Assembly: GCF_041154455.1 (NCBI RefSeq)
Contig: NZ_AP028664.1
Location: 1,427,001 to 1,491,000 of the forward strand
Direction of reading: 5' to 3'
DNA from: Variovorax sp. V213
GTDB taxonomy: Bacteria > Pseudomonadota > Gammaproteobacteria > Burkholderiales > Burkholderiaceae_C
DNA length: 64,000 bases
The notes below the pieces were generated by a model. That model did no database searches. It was not told the DNA's origin and saw only the letters and a list, made by a program, of their open reading frames with translations. The translations under genes were made by a program, and so were the position numbers. Below, in pieces: positions 18,736-27,050 of the stretch (positions are counted from its first letter, which is position 1; each line of letters begins with the position of its first letter).

Positions 18736-19401
18736 ATGTCCCGCTCCCCGATCGAAATCGAAACCGCTCCCCATCCCACCGCCACGGTGATCGTGATGCA
18801 CGGCCTGGGCGCTGATGGAAACGACTTCGTGCCGATTGCCAACGAACTCGACCTGTCGAGCGTGGGCCCGGTGCGCTTCGTGTTCCCCAATGCCCCGGTC
18901 ATCCCCGTCACCATCAATGGCGGCTACCAGATGCCGGCGTGGTACGACATTGCCGTGGCCGACCTGGCCGCGCGCGAGGACGAGGCGGGCCTGCGCCGTT
19001 CGCAGGCCACCATCGAGACGCTCATCGCCAACGAGAAGGCCCGCGGCATCGCGGCCGGCCGCATCGTGGTGGCAGGTTTTTCGCAAGGCTGCGCCATGGC
19101 GCTGATGACCGGCCTGCGCCACACCGAGCGGCTGGCGGGCATCGTCGGCCTCTCGGGCTATCTGCCCATTGCGGCCACCACCGCGGCCGAGCGGCACGCG
19201 GCCAACCACGAGACGCCGGTTTTTTTGGCCCATGGCAGGCAAGACCCGGTGGTTCCGCTCGAAAGGGCGCTGCAGTCGCGCGACGCGCTTATCGCGCTCG
19301 GCCATCCCGTCGAATGGCACGAGTACACGATGGCGCATTCGGTCTGCATGGAGGAAGTTGCCGATCTGAACCGGTTTCTTCTGCGCGTGCTGGCTTCCTG
19401 A
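18736..19401 (+). CDS. Alpha/beta hydrolase, phospholipase/carboxylesterase family
   Basis: A 221-residue serine esterase of the carboxylesterase/acyl-protein-thioesterase family. The triad is visible: nucleophile serine in VVAGFSQGCAMAL, aspartate in FLAHGRQDPVVPL, histidine in TMAHSVCMEEV. The N-terminus VIVMHGLGADGNDFVPIANEL is also characteristic. It is cytosolic and probably cleaves short-chain esters or S-acyl groups. It is divergent from the zur-like gene and 50 bases before the monooxygenase gene, perhaps in one transcript. Confidence 0.9.
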   Translation: MSRSPIEIETAPHPTATVIVMHGLGADGNDFVPIANELDLSSVGPVRFVFPNAPVIPVTINGGYQMPAWYDIAVADLAAREDEAGLRRSQATIETLIANEKARGIAAGRIVVAGFSQGCAMALMTGLRHTERLAGIVGLSGYLPIAATTAAERHAANHETPVFLAHGRQDPVVPLERALQSRDALIALGHPVEWHEYTMAHSVCMEEVADLNRFLLRVLAS

Positions 19402-19451
19402 CGCTTTTTGGGGCACCTTCACGCATACGAGACAAAGCAGGAGACGACACC

Positions 19452-19763
19452 ATGATCCTCGTCATCGGACACGCCATGGCCAAGGCAGAAACCCTGCACG
19501 CGATGCTGGCCATCAGCGTGGAGCATGTGCTGCGTTCGCGTACCGAACCCGGCTGCATCTCGCACGAGGTCAGCACCAATGTGCAGCAGCCGCTGCGGCT
19601 CACCTTCGTGGAGCGGTGGAGCGACATGGCGGCGCTGAAGGCGCATTTCGGCGTCGAAGCCTCGCGCGCGTTCGCGAAGGCGCTGGCGGCCATGGCCGAC
19701 GGCATGCCGCAGATCTCCGTCTACCAGTGCGACGAGATCGATCTTGGAGAAGGGCGCGACTGA
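19452..19763 (+). CDS. Antibiotic biosynthesis monooxygenase (ABM/YgiN-like) protein
   Basis: A 103-residue ABM-domain protein of the ferredoxin-like fold. Landmarks are ISVEHVLRSRTEPGCISHEVS and LTFVERWSDMAALKAHF, which match YgiN-type quinol monooxygenases and related small oxygenases. They act without metal or cofactor or have unknown roles. A ribosome site AGGAGACGACACC precedes the ATG. It follows the esterase gene closely on the same strand. Confidence 0.82.
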   Translation: MILVIGHAMAKAETLHAMLAISVEHVLRSRTEPGCISHEVSTNVQQPLRLTFVERWSDMAALKAHFGVEASRAFAKALAAMADGMPQISVYQCDEIDLGEGRD

Positions 19764-19930
19764 TGTGGCGGGTCGAATTCAGGCCGGCGCCGAATCCCAG
19801 AATCCCATGAACTCAGCTATCAAAACCGTAGCGCCGCGCAGCATAGCGAAAGTCGGGATTCCCTGCACCAGCAATGCCCGCGCCGCCGTGCTACCTTCCA
19901 GCCCCTCAGAGAATGACGGGTCATAACAAT

Positions 19931-21487
19931 ATGAGCAGCAGATTGCAAGAGAGGTTGGGTGCACTCTCGACCGCGCGGTTGAAGGGAATGCGGTGCGGCA
20001 TCGAGAAGGAAAGCCTGCGCGCGCTCCCGGACGGCAAGCTTGCGCTCACGCCCCACCCGATCGCCCTGGGGTCCGCGCTGACCCATCCGCACATCACCAC
20101 CGACTTCAGCGAGTCGCAGCTCGAGCTCATCACCGGTGTGCATGCGGGGGGCGAATCGGCGCTCGAGGAGCTGACCCGCGTGCACCAATTCACCTACCGC
20201 GTGCTCGATTCGCTCGGCGACGAGCGGCTTTGGGTGTCGAGCATGCCCTGCGGCCTGCCGACCGACGAAACCATTCCGATCGGGCGCTACGGCTCGTCGA
20301 ACGTCGGGCGCGCCAAGAGCGTCTACCGCATGGGCCTGAGCCACCGCTACGGCCGGCGCATGCAGACCATCTCGGGCATTCACTACAACTGGTCGCTGCC
20401 CGGCGTGTCGAGCGAACAGTATTTCGCGCTCATCCGCAACTTCCGGCGCCACGCCTTCCTGCTGCTGTACCTGTTCGGTGCATCGCCCGCGCTGTGTTCG
20501 AGTTTTGTCGCGGGCCGTCCGCACGAACTCCTGCCGCTCGGCGACGGGAGCATGTTCATGCCGCACGGGACCTCGCTGCGCATGGGCCGGCTCGGCTACC
20601 AGAGCGACGCGCAGGCCTCGCTGGCCGTGAGCTACAACAGCCTCGAAGGCTACGCCGCTTCGCTGCAGGACGCGCTCACGCGGCCCTGGCCTGCCTACGA
20701 GGCCATCGGCATCCGAAATCTCGGCGGCGACTACAACCAGCTGGGCACCAGCCTGCTGCAGATCGAGAACGAGTTCTACGGCACCATCCGGCCCAAGCGC
20801 GTGATCAACCCCGGCGAGCGCCCGCTGCATGCGTTGCGCGAGCGCGGTGTCGAGTACGTCGAGGTGCGTCTGATGGACCTCGACCCCTTCGAGCCGGTGG
20901 GCATCAATGCACAGACGATGCGCTTCCTCGACGTGTTCCTGCTGCAGTGCCTCTTGAGCGACAGCCCGGCCGACACGCCCCAGGAAATTGCCGAACTGGC
21001 CCACAACCAGCACCTCACCGCCGCACGCGGACGCGAGCCGGGCCTGCAACTCCTGCGCGGCGGGCGCGACGTTCCGCTGACCGATTGGGGCGTGGAACTG
21101 GTCGAGCAATGCCTGCCCATCGCCGCGGCGCTCGACGCTGCAAATGGCGGCACGCTGCATGCCGACGCGGTGCGCGCGGCGCTTTCCGCCTTGCAGAACC
21201 CGGACAGCCTGCCCTCGGCGCGCGTGCTGGCCGCCATCGAGCAGCAGCACGGCAACTCTTTCATCGGCTTCGTGCGTGCCCAGTCCGAGCAGACCCGCGC
21301 CACGCTGCTGGCGCTGCCGTTCTCGGCCGAGCAGCAGGCCGAATTCGAGCGCATGACCGAGGAATCGATCCAGGAGCAGAAGCGCATCGAGGCCGCGGAC
21401 ACCATGCCGTTCGAGATCTACCGCGAGCAATACGTGTCGCCGGCACGCCTGGGGCTCGGCCGCGGCCGGATGGCCGTCGCGGCCTGA
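19931..21487 (+). CDS. gshA: Glutamate-cysteine ligase
   Basis: A 518-residue enzyme, the same length as E. coli GshA, catalysing the first step of glutathione synthesis (ATP-dependent joining of glutamate to cysteine). Strong landmarks are GIEKESLRALPDG, ITTDFSESQLELITGVH, WVSSMPCGLP, GIHYNWSLP, LLYLFGASPALCSSF and VEVRLMDLDPFEPVGI. The ATG at 19931 sits after ACAATA; longer readings add a proline-rich, unlikely leader. gshB is not in the window. Confidence 0.96.
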   Translation: MSSRLQERLGALSTARLKGMRCGIEKESLRALPDGKLALTPHPIALGSALTHPHITTDFSESQLELITGVHAGGESALEELTRVHQFTYRVLDSLGDERLWVSSMPCGLPTDETIPIGRYGSSNVGRAKSVYRMGLSHRYGRRMQTISGIHYNWSLPGVSSEQYFALIRNFRRHAFLLLYLFGASPALCSSFVAGRPHELLPLGDGSMFMPHGTSLRMGRLGYQSDAQASLAVSYNSLEGYAASLQDALTRPWPAYEAIGIRNLGGDYNQLGTSLLQIENEFYGTIRPKRVINPGERPLHALRERGVEYVEVRLMDLDPFEPVGINAQTMRFLDVFLLQCLLSDSPADTPQEIAELAHNQHLTAARGREPGLQLLRGGRDVPLTDWGVELVEQCLPIAAALDAANGGTLHADAVRAALSALQNPDSLPSARVLAAIEQQHGNSFIGFVRAQSEQTRATLLALPFSAEQQAEFERMTEESIQEQKRIEAADTMPFEIYREQYVSPARLGLGRGRMAVAA

Positions 21488-21643
21488 CCCATCCCTGTCC
21501 TACGCGTCTCACCGTCACGCAGCCCGCCTGACGACATCGGCGGGGGTCGATGGCCTACAGGCATTGGCCGGCATGACCCACTGCGGCCGCCGCCGCTGCG
21601 GCGACCATGGATGGCATGCATTCCGCACGCTCCAGATATTTGT

Positions 21644-21665
21644 TCCGGCCGATGATTTGGCCGGA
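21644..21665 (+). promoter_or_regulatory. Hairpin covering the ribosome site of the receiver gene
   Basis: TCCGGCC (21644-21650) and GGCCGGA (21659-21665) form a perfect seven-pair stem around GATGATTT. The only purine-rich ribosome-site candidate for the ATG at 21675 (GGAG, 21663-21666) is mostly inside the right arm, so the fold could limit translation. Confidence 0.4.
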
Positions 21666-21674
21666 GATTCCGGT

Positions 21675-22055
21675 ATGACTTTCAAGGCCTATCTTGTCGA
21701 GGACAGCGCACTCATCCGTGAAAATCTCGTCGGTTTCCTACACGACGTGGCCGACGCTGACGTGGTGGCCTGCGCCAGCAGCGAGGAAGAGGCGGTGCGC
21801 TGGCTGCGCCAGCATCGCGACGACTGGGACCTGACCATCGTCGACCTGTTCCTGGAGCGCGGCAACGGCCTTGGCGTGATCAAGGCCTGCCGCAACCGCA
21901 AGGCGAAGCAGAAAGTGGTGGTGCTGAGCAACTACGCCACGGCCGACATGCGCCAACGCTCCGAGCAACTGGGCGCCGATGCCTTCTTCGACAAGTCAGC
22001 CGAACTCGACCAGCTGGTCGCTTATTGCGAAACGCTGCGTCACGCGCGCGACTGA
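21675..22055 (+). CDS. Stand-alone response regulator receiver protein
   Basis: A 126-residue CheY-like protein with a receiver domain only. The acidic pocket is in YLVEDSALIRENL, the phosphorylated aspartate in LTIVDLFLERGNGLG (near residue 55), the threonine/serine switch in VVVLSNYATADMR, and the C-terminal lysine in DAFFDKSAELDQLV. No output domain and no neighbouring kinase are present, so it probably joins a phosphorelay from elsewhere. The stem-loop just upstream may affect its translation. Confidence 0.87.
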   Translation: MTFKAYLVEDSALIRENLVGFLHDVADADVVACASSEEEAVRWLRQHRDDWDLTIVDLFLERGNGLGVIKACRNRKAKQKVVVLSNYATADMRQRSEQLGADAFFDKSAELDQLVAYCETLRHARD

Positions 22056-22160
22056 GCTGGCGGCCGCCCGGCAGGCCGACCCGCTTTTCTGAGGTAAAAC
22101 GCCTCGCGGCCGCCATGGCCTGCACATCCCCATTCCCCAGCAAGGCAGCGAGAGCGACAC

Positions 22161-23090
22161 ATGAGCAACAGCACCATCGATTTCAAGGGCCGGGTGGCCA
22201 TCGTGACCGGCGCGGGCGGCGGCCTGGGCCGCCAGCATGCATTGGCCCTGGCAGCGCGCGGCGCCAGGGTGGTGGTGAACGACCTGGGCGGCGCCAGCGA
22301 CGGCTCCGGCGCCTCGGTGAGCGCGGCACAAGCCGTCGTGGACGAGATCAAGGCCGCGGGCGGGGAGGCCATGGCCAACGCAGCCTCGGTGACCGACTTC
22401 GACGCGGTGCAGGCCATGGTGCAGCAGGCTGTCGATGCCTGGGGCCGGGTCGACATCCTGGTCAACAATGCCGGCATCCTGCGCGACAAGAGCTTCGCCA
22501 AGATGGAGCTTGCCGATTTCAGGCTGGTGGTCGACGTGCACCTGATGGGCGCCGTGAACTGCACCAAGGCCGTCTGGGCGCTCATGAACGAGCAGAAATA
22601 CGGCCGCATCGTCATGACCACCTCGTCGTCCGGCCTCTACGGCAACTTCGGCCAGAGCAACTACGGCGCCGCCAAGCTCGCGCTGGTCGGGCTGATGCAG
22701 ACGCTGAGCATCGAAGGCGCCAAGAACGACATCCGCGTCAATTGCCTGGCGCCCACGGCGGCCACCCGCATGACCGAGGGCCTGATGCCGCAGGAAGTGC
22801 TCGATGCACTCAAGCCGGAGGCCGTGGTGCCCGCCATGCTGGTGCTGGCCTCCGCGGACGCGCCGAACCGCACCATCCTTTGCGCAGGTGCCGGCACCTT
22901 CGAGGCCGCGCACATCACCCTGACGCAGGGCGCCTGGCTCGGCATCGGGGCGGACACGCCGGAACAGCTGGCGGCGCGGCTCGCCGAGGTGACCTCGCGC
23001 GAGGGCGAAGTCGTGCCGCAGAGCGGCACTGCGCAAGGCAGCAACGAGGTCGGCAAGGCCATGGCCGCCGCAAACGCGCGCAAGGGCTGA
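22161..23090 (+). CDS. SDR family 3-hydroxyacyl-CoA dehydrogenase-like oxidoreductase
   Basis: A 309-residue short-chain dehydrogenase. The NAD-binding loop is VTGAGGGLGRQHALALAARG, followed by VVVNDLGG. NNAGILRDKSFAKM and the active-site pair in GQSNYGAAK (YX3K) complete the set. The pattern, including RDKSFAKM, is that of the dehydrogenase unit of peroxisomal multifunctional enzyme type 2, acting on 3-hydroxyacyl-CoA in beta-oxidation. A C-terminal extension past residue 250 also fits that group. It is followed, after a 102-base gap with its own promoter, by the MerR-controlled operon. Confidence 0.88.
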   Translation: MSNSTIDFKGRVAIVTGAGGGLGRQHALALAARGARVVVNDLGGASDGSGASVSAAQAVVDEIKAAGGEAMANAASVTDFDAVQAMVQQAVDAWGRVDILVNNAGILRDKSFAKMELADFRLVVDVHLMGAVNCTKAVWALMNEQKYGRIVMTTSSSGLYGNFGQSNYGAAKLALVGLMQTLSIEGAKNDIRVNCLAPTAATRMTEGLMPQEVLDALKPEAVVPAMLVLASADAPNRTILCAGAGTFEAAHITLTQGAWLGIGADTPEQLAARLAEVTSREGEVVPQSGTAQGSNEVGKAMAAANARKG

Positions 23091-23113
23091 CCCGCGAACC
23101 CTGTTCGTGGCGC

Positions 23114-23144
23114 TTGACCTGGAGTGCACTCGAGCATTTCCAAT
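23114..23144 (+). promoter_or_regulatory. MerR-type promoter with operator in a 19-bp spacer
   Basis: TTGACC (23114-23119) is followed 19 bases later by TCCAAT (23139-23144). The over-long spacer holds CTGGAGTGCACTCGAG (23119-23134), a 16-base inverted repeat with one mismatched pair and a perfect ten-base core. A -35 box, a 19-bp spacer and a dyad within it are the signature of MerR-family activated promoters. The second gene downstream encodes a MerR protein, which suggests self-regulation. Confidence 0.72.
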
Positions 23145-23192
23145 GAATCGGCCGGGGCTTCCGGTTCATTCATTCCACGAGGACAAGCAGCC

Positions 23193-23618
23193 ATGAACAC
23201 GACGACAGACAACAAGGCGCTGGTGCAGCGCATCCATGCCGAGCTGGACAAGGGCAACGGCCAGTTCTTCATCGACAGCCTGGCCGACGACGCCCGCTGG
23301 ACGCTGGAAGGCAGCACGCCGTGGTCGCGCACCTACGCGGGCAAGGCCGCCATCCGCGAAGAGCTGCTCAAGCCGCTGTTCGCACAGTTCGCGGGCCCCT
23401 ACGTGAGCCATACCGAGCGCATCATTGCCGAGGGTGACCGGGTGGTGGTGCTCTTCAGCGGCGATGTACCCACCAAGGCCGGCAAGCGCTACAACAACCG
23501 CTATTGCTACATCTATCGACTCGAAGGAGGCAAGGTGAAAGAGCTGACCGAGTACTTCGATACCGCACTGGTGCAGGAGGCGCTCGAAGCGCCGTCCGCG
23601 GCCGCCCATGCCGGCTGA
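23193..23618 (+). CDS. NTF2-like (SnoaL/ketosteroid isomerase fold) protein
   Basis: A 141-residue cone-shaped NTF2-fold protein: NKALVQRIHAELDKGNGQFF, LADDARWTLEGSTPWSRTYAGKAAI, then IAEGDRVVVLFSGDV and NRYCYIYRLEGGKVKELTEYFDT. Such proteins can be isomerases, dehydratases or ligand-binding proteins; the polar-pocket layout resembles SnoaL-like stress or polyketide-related proteins. It is the first gene of the MerR-controlled operon. Its end overlaps the MerR gene by 11 bases. Confidence 0.85.
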   Translation: MNTTTDNKALVQRIHAELDKGNGQFFIDSLADDARWTLEGSTPWSRTYAGKAAIREELLKPLFAQFAGPYVSHTERIIAEGDRVVVLFSGDVPTKAGKRYNNRYCYIYRLEGGKVKELTEYFDTALVQEALEAPSAAAHAG

Positions 23619-24081
23619 CAAAGGTACCCCTTTTCACATCGGCGAGCTCGCCATGCGCACGGGCCGCACCGTGCACGCCATTCGCTGGTACGAAACGCAG
23701 GGCCTGGTGCCCGGCGTCTCGCGTGACGAGGGCGGCCGGCGTCTCTATGGCGAGATGCACGTCGGCTGGCTCGGCCTGATGGAACGGCTGCGTCTGACCG
23801 GCATGTCGATTGCCGAGATGCGCGAATACACCCTGCTCGCATTGCAGGGCAAGGCCACGCTGCATCAGCGCCGCGACATGCTCGCGGCGCACCGTGCGCG
23901 CGTGACCGAAACCATCGCCGAGTGGAAACGCGCCTTGTCGCTGGTCGACCGCAAGATCGACTTCTACGACGAGTGGATGCAGACCGGCCACCGGCCGCCG
24001 CTGATTCCCGCCGAGGCAGCCCGCGACCAGGCCGTCGCGCCGAAACCGCCCAAACCGCCGAACCCACGGAAATCTCCATGA
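23608..24081 (+). CDS. MerR family transcriptional regulator
   Basis: A 157-residue MerR regulator. The N-terminal winged helix reads FHIGELAMRTGRTVHAIRWYE, with QGLVPGVSRDEGGRRLYGEM. A coiled-coil linker and a short C-terminus ending in a proline/lysine tail follow. The effector domain lacks the metal-binding cysteines of CueR/MerR types, so the signal is likely an organic or drug-like molecule. It lies inside its likely target operon, overlapping the genes on both sides (11 bases upstream, ATGA downstream). Confidence 0.88.
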   Translation: MPADKGTPFHIGELAMRTGRTVHAIRWYETQGLVPGVSRDEGGRRLYGEMHVGWLGLMERLRLTGMSIAEMREYTLLALQGKATLHQRRDMLAAHRARVTETIAEWKRALSLVDRKIDFYDEWMQTGHRPPLIPAEAARDQAVAPKPPKPPNPRKSP

Positions 24082-25214
24082 CCAGCACCGAACCCGCTCC
24101 CATGCCGTTGCCCGCAGGCATCCGCTCGCGCCAGGTCGACAACGGCAACGGCCTGTCCATGCACGTGCTCGAAGCCGGCTTCGACGCGCCGGGTCGCCCT
24201 TGCGTGCTGTTGCTGCACGGTTTTCCGGAGCTGGCCTACAGCTGGCGCAAGGTGATGTTGCCGCTGGCCGAGGCGGGCTTTCACGTGGTCGCGCCCGATC
24301 AGCGCGGCTACGGCCGCACCACGGGCTGGCAGCAGGGCTTCGAAGCGGGGCTGGACGAGTTTCGCCTGCTCAACCTCGTACGGGATGCAGCGGGGCTCGT
24401 GTCCGCGCTGGGCCACCAGACGGCCGCGGTGGTGGGCCACGACTTCGGCTCGCCGGTGGCGGCTTGGTGCGCGCTGACCCGCCCGGACGTGTTCCGCTCG
24501 GTTGCATTGATGAGCGCGCCGTTTCCCGGCCCGCCGAACCCTGCGGCGGGACCCGTGTTCGCGCAGGCCACTCGGCACCTGCTCGATGGCCTGGCCGCAC
24601 TGCACCCGCCGCGCAAGCACTACCAGTGGTACTACTCGGGGCCCGAAGCCGATGCCGACATGCGGCACGCACCGCAAGGACTGCATGCCTTCCTGCGCGG
24701 CTACTACCACCACAAGAGTGCCGACTGGCCGCAGAACCGGCCGTTCGCGCTGGCCGCAATGAGTGCCACCGAGCTGGCTCGCCTGCCCACCTACTACGTG
24801 ATGCGGGCCGACCAGACCATGGCCGAGACGGTGGCTGCCGAAATGCCCTCGGCCGAACAGATCGCCGCCTGCCGATGGCTGCCCGAGGAGGAACTGGCCG
24901 TGTACACCGCCGAATACGCGCGAACCGGCTTCCAGGGCGGGTTGCAGTGGTATCGCTGCGGCACCGGCGGGCGCTACATTCCGGAAATGCAGGCGTGGTC
25001 GGGGCGCACGATCGACGTGCCCGCGTGCTTCATCGCGGGCCGCAGCGACTGGGGCGTGTTCCAGAAGCCCGGCGACTTCGAAGCCATGCGGGAGACCGCC
25101 TGCACGCGGCTGCGCGGCACGCACTGGGTCGAGGGGGCGGGGCACTGGGTGCAGCAGGAGCAGCCCGCCGAAGTGAGCCGCCTGCTGCTGGATTTTCTGG
25201 CTACTCCGCGATAA
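24078..25214 (+). CDS. Alpha/beta hydrolase, epoxide-hydrolase-like
   Basis: A 378-residue alpha/beta-hydrolase. The oxyanion region is LLLHGFPELAYSWRKVM, and the nucleophile is an aspartate in VVGHDFGSPVAAWC, which points to the epoxide hydrolase/haloalkane dehalogenase branch rather than serine esterases. The histidine is in EGAGHWVQQEQP. A cap domain is implied by the spacing of about 150 residues in between. The ATG overlaps the MerR stop (ATGA), so this enzyme is probably induced by the regulator's effector. Its end overlaps the convergent RaiA-like gene by 14 bases. Confidence 0.85.
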   Translation: MTSTEPAPMPLPAGIRSRQVDNGNGLSMHVLEAGFDAPGRPCVLLLHGFPELAYSWRKVMLPLAEAGFHVVAPDQRGYGRTTGWQQGFEAGLDEFRLLNLVRDAAGLVSALGHQTAAVVGHDFGSPVAAWCALTRPDVFRSVALMSAPFPGPPNPAAGPVFAQATRHLLDGLAALHPPRKHYQWYYSGPEADADMRHAPQGLHAFLRGYYHHKSADWPQNRPFALAAMSATELARLPTYYVMRADQTMAETVAAEMPSAEQIAACRWLPEEELAVYTAEYARTGFQGGLQWYRCGTGGRYIPEMQAWSGRTIDVPACFIAGRSDWGVFQKPGDFEAMRETACTRLRGTHWVEGAGHWVQQEQPAEVSRLLLDFLATPR

Positions 25215-25560
25215 AGCCCGCGTCCTTGCGGATCGATTCGCGGTCGCGGTGGTTGTTGAGACGGCCCAGGGTGTTGTCGAGCAGGCGCTTGAGTTTGTCG
25301 GCCGCGCCGCGGAAGGCCTCGTCGAGGCTGGTGGCGTGCTGCGTGACCGCAAGCGGTTGGTGGTGGGCAAGGCGGGCTTCCATCACGCAGCATTTGTCGC
25401 CGCCGCCGGCCTTGTCGTGATTCTCGTCGCTCAGATGCACCTCGACGCGTGTCACGTCCTCGACGAAACGGCCCAGCTGCTGCTTGATCTCGGTATCGGC
25501 CCAGCGCTCCAGGGCGTCCTTGTTGTTGATGCCGTTGCTCGTGTTGACCTGAATCTGCAT
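25201..25560 (-). CDS. HPF/RaiA family ribosome-associated protein
   Basis: A 119-residue protein of the ribosome hibernation/RaiA family (beta-alpha-beta-beta-beta-alpha fold): MQIQVNTSNGINNKDALERWAD, RVEVHLSDENHDKAGGGDKC and SLDEAFRGAADKLKRLLDN are split landmarks. It lacks the long C-terminal dimerisation domain of long HPF. Such proteins bind the decoding centre of idle ribosomes, or in divergent members bind elsewhere. Convergent with the epoxide-hydrolase-like gene. Confidence 0.8.
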   Translation of the reverse strand: MQIQVNTSNGINNKDALERWADTEIKQQLGRFVEDVTRVEVHLSDENHDKAGGGDKCCVMEARLAHHQPLAVTQHATSLDEAFRGAADKLKRLLDNTLGRLNNHRDRESIRKDAGFIAE

Positions 25561-25672
25561 GCCATGTCCCTGCTGATGGATGAACGAGCCCCTACTGTGC
25601 GCCCGAAACGGTGACCCTGCGCGTAGGCGTGTTCCCCACCCTCGGGCCGGGGATGGTCCGGGACGCGGCTTT

Positions 25673-26101
25673 TCAGCTCTGGATGTAACTGGTGAGCTGG
25701 TTGATCGTCTGCTCGTGCTCGCTGATGATGTCGTCCATCAGGTCCTGGATGGAGATCATGCCCACCACCTTGTCGCCGTCGACCACGGGCAGGTGGCGGA
25801 ACTTGCGCTGGCTCATCAGCGCCATGCAGGCCCGCGTGCGGGTCTGCGGGGTGACGGTCATCACGTCGGGCGTCATGATCTCGGAGACCTTCATTTCCTT
25901 GGAATTCTTGCCCTGCAGCGCCACCTTGCGCGTGTAGTCGCGCTCGGAAAGAAAGCCCACCAGCCGGTCGCCGTCCATCACCATCAGTGCGCCCACCTCG
26001 AAGTGCGCCAGGGTGGCCAGCGCATCGAACACGCTGGTGTCCGGCGAGGTGCGCCAGGCCGCGGAATCGTGGCGCTTGAGCAGTTCGGAGACGGGTTTCA
26101 T
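25673..26101 (-). CDS. CBS-domain pair protein
   Basis: A 142-residue protein made almost entirely of two CBS domains, about residues 8-70 and 75-135. Landmarks are VFDALATLAHFEVGALMVMDGDRLVGFLSERDYTRK in the first domain and VTPQTRTRACMALMSQRKFRHLPVVDGDKVVGMISIQDL in the second, each quoted in part. CBS pairs bind adenine nucleotides and regulate other proteins; no partner domain is fused here. A longer reading from 26200 adds a non-domain leader, so MKPVSELLKR at 26101 is taken. Confidence 0.87.
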   Translation of the reverse strand: MKPVSELLKRHDSAAWRTSPDTSVFDALATLAHFEVGALMVMDGDRLVGFLSERDYTRKVALQGKNSKEMKVSEIMTPDVMTVTPQTRTRACMALMSQRKFRHLPVVDGDKVVGMISIQDLMDDIISEHEQTINQLTSYIQS

Positions 26102-26218
26102 CGCGGTAACTCCAACAAAAAGTTTCGATTCGACCGACGCGTCCATGCGCCGCACTCGGTCAAATGATAGAGGCGATATCGGTGGAACCGCCCCCCGCAA
26201 TGCAAAAACCTCTAGGGG

Positions 26219-26239
26219 ATTGCGCGCGTCGCGCGCAAT
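26219..26239 (-). terminator. GC-rich hairpin after the BamE-like gene
   Basis: ATTGCGCGC and GCGCGCAAT pair perfectly around GTC, eight bases past the minus-strand stop at 26247. A run of five T (minus strand, complement of 26204-26208) follows after ten bases. A plausible but atypical terminator. Confidence 0.42.
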
Positions 26240-26246
26240 GAGCGAA

Positions 26247-26846
26247 CTAAGGTGTGGGTGCCAGCACGCGGCTGAGCGCCACGGGGTTGCCCGCGACGGT
26301 CTTGACCAGGCCCTTGTCGTCGAAATTCACCTGGTACTCCGACCAGCTGTCGCGCCAGTAGCGCCAGGTGGGTGCGTCGAGGCTGGGGTTCTCGCTGGCC
26401 ACCGGATAGCCGATGGCCATCAGCACCTGTTCGCGTGTCATGCCGGGCGCCACCTTTCCGGCGACGATGGCGTCGCGGACGGCGGGCGGGAAGGCGGCCA
26501 TCTTCTGCTTTGGATCTTCGGTCACCACGTAGCGCCGCGCGAAGTCGGCGAGCGTGATGTTGCGGCTGTAGTCGTTCTTGATGCGCTGGGGCTTGCCCGC
26601 GAGATCGGTGTCGAACCAGCGGAAGTCGTAGGCCGTGATGCGCGCCGGCGTGCCCACGGCCACGATGCTCGTGCCTTGCTCGTCGTAGTTGATGTCGCTG
26701 ATCGAGTTGCCGTAGGTCCGCATGTTGCAGCACAGGTAGCCGCTGAGCATCGGGCCTTGCGGCGGCGAGGGGCGCTGGGCATGGACGACGGTCGCGGGAA
26801 GGAGGGTGGCTGCCAGCAGGGCGGCAGCGGCAAGGCGCTTGAACAT
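26247..26846 (-). CDS. Exported BamE/SmpA-like hypothetical protein
   Basis: A 199-residue protein with a signal peptide (MFKRLAAAALLAATLLPATVVHA). Near the C-terminus, VAPGMTREQVLMAIGYPV followed by aromatic and YQVNFDDKGLVK matches the BamE/SmpA-type fold, usually periplasmic or outer-membrane associated. A CCN cysteine pair occurs in GYLCCNMRTYGN near residue 36. BamE proper is shorter and a lipoprotein, so this is a relative of unknown role. Divergent from ylqF. Confidence 0.65.
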   Translation of the reverse strand: MFKRLAAAALLAATLLPATVVHAQRPSPPQGPMLSGYLCCNMRTYGNSISDINYDEQGTSIVAVGTPARITAYDFRWFDTDLAGKPQRIKNDYSRNITLADFARRYVVTEDPKQKMAAFPPAVRDAIVAGKVAPGMTREQVLMAIGYPVASENPSLDAPTWRYWRDSWSEYQVNFDDKGLVKTVAGNPVALSRVLAPTP

Positions 26847-27050
26847 GGATTTCCCTCGGTACTTATTGTGAAGATGGCTGCGGTTGCAGCGCGCGGATTC
26901 TAGAGGCCGAGGCACCCCGGACGCAGGCAGAATCGACATTCGAGGCTATCGAAAGCATAGCGGGCGTGATCTAACGCACATTCCGGGTCCACAATGCCCA
27001 CCCGCCTTCGGGCCGATTCCCAGACAAAGCGAAAGAAAGAGCATCCATCG

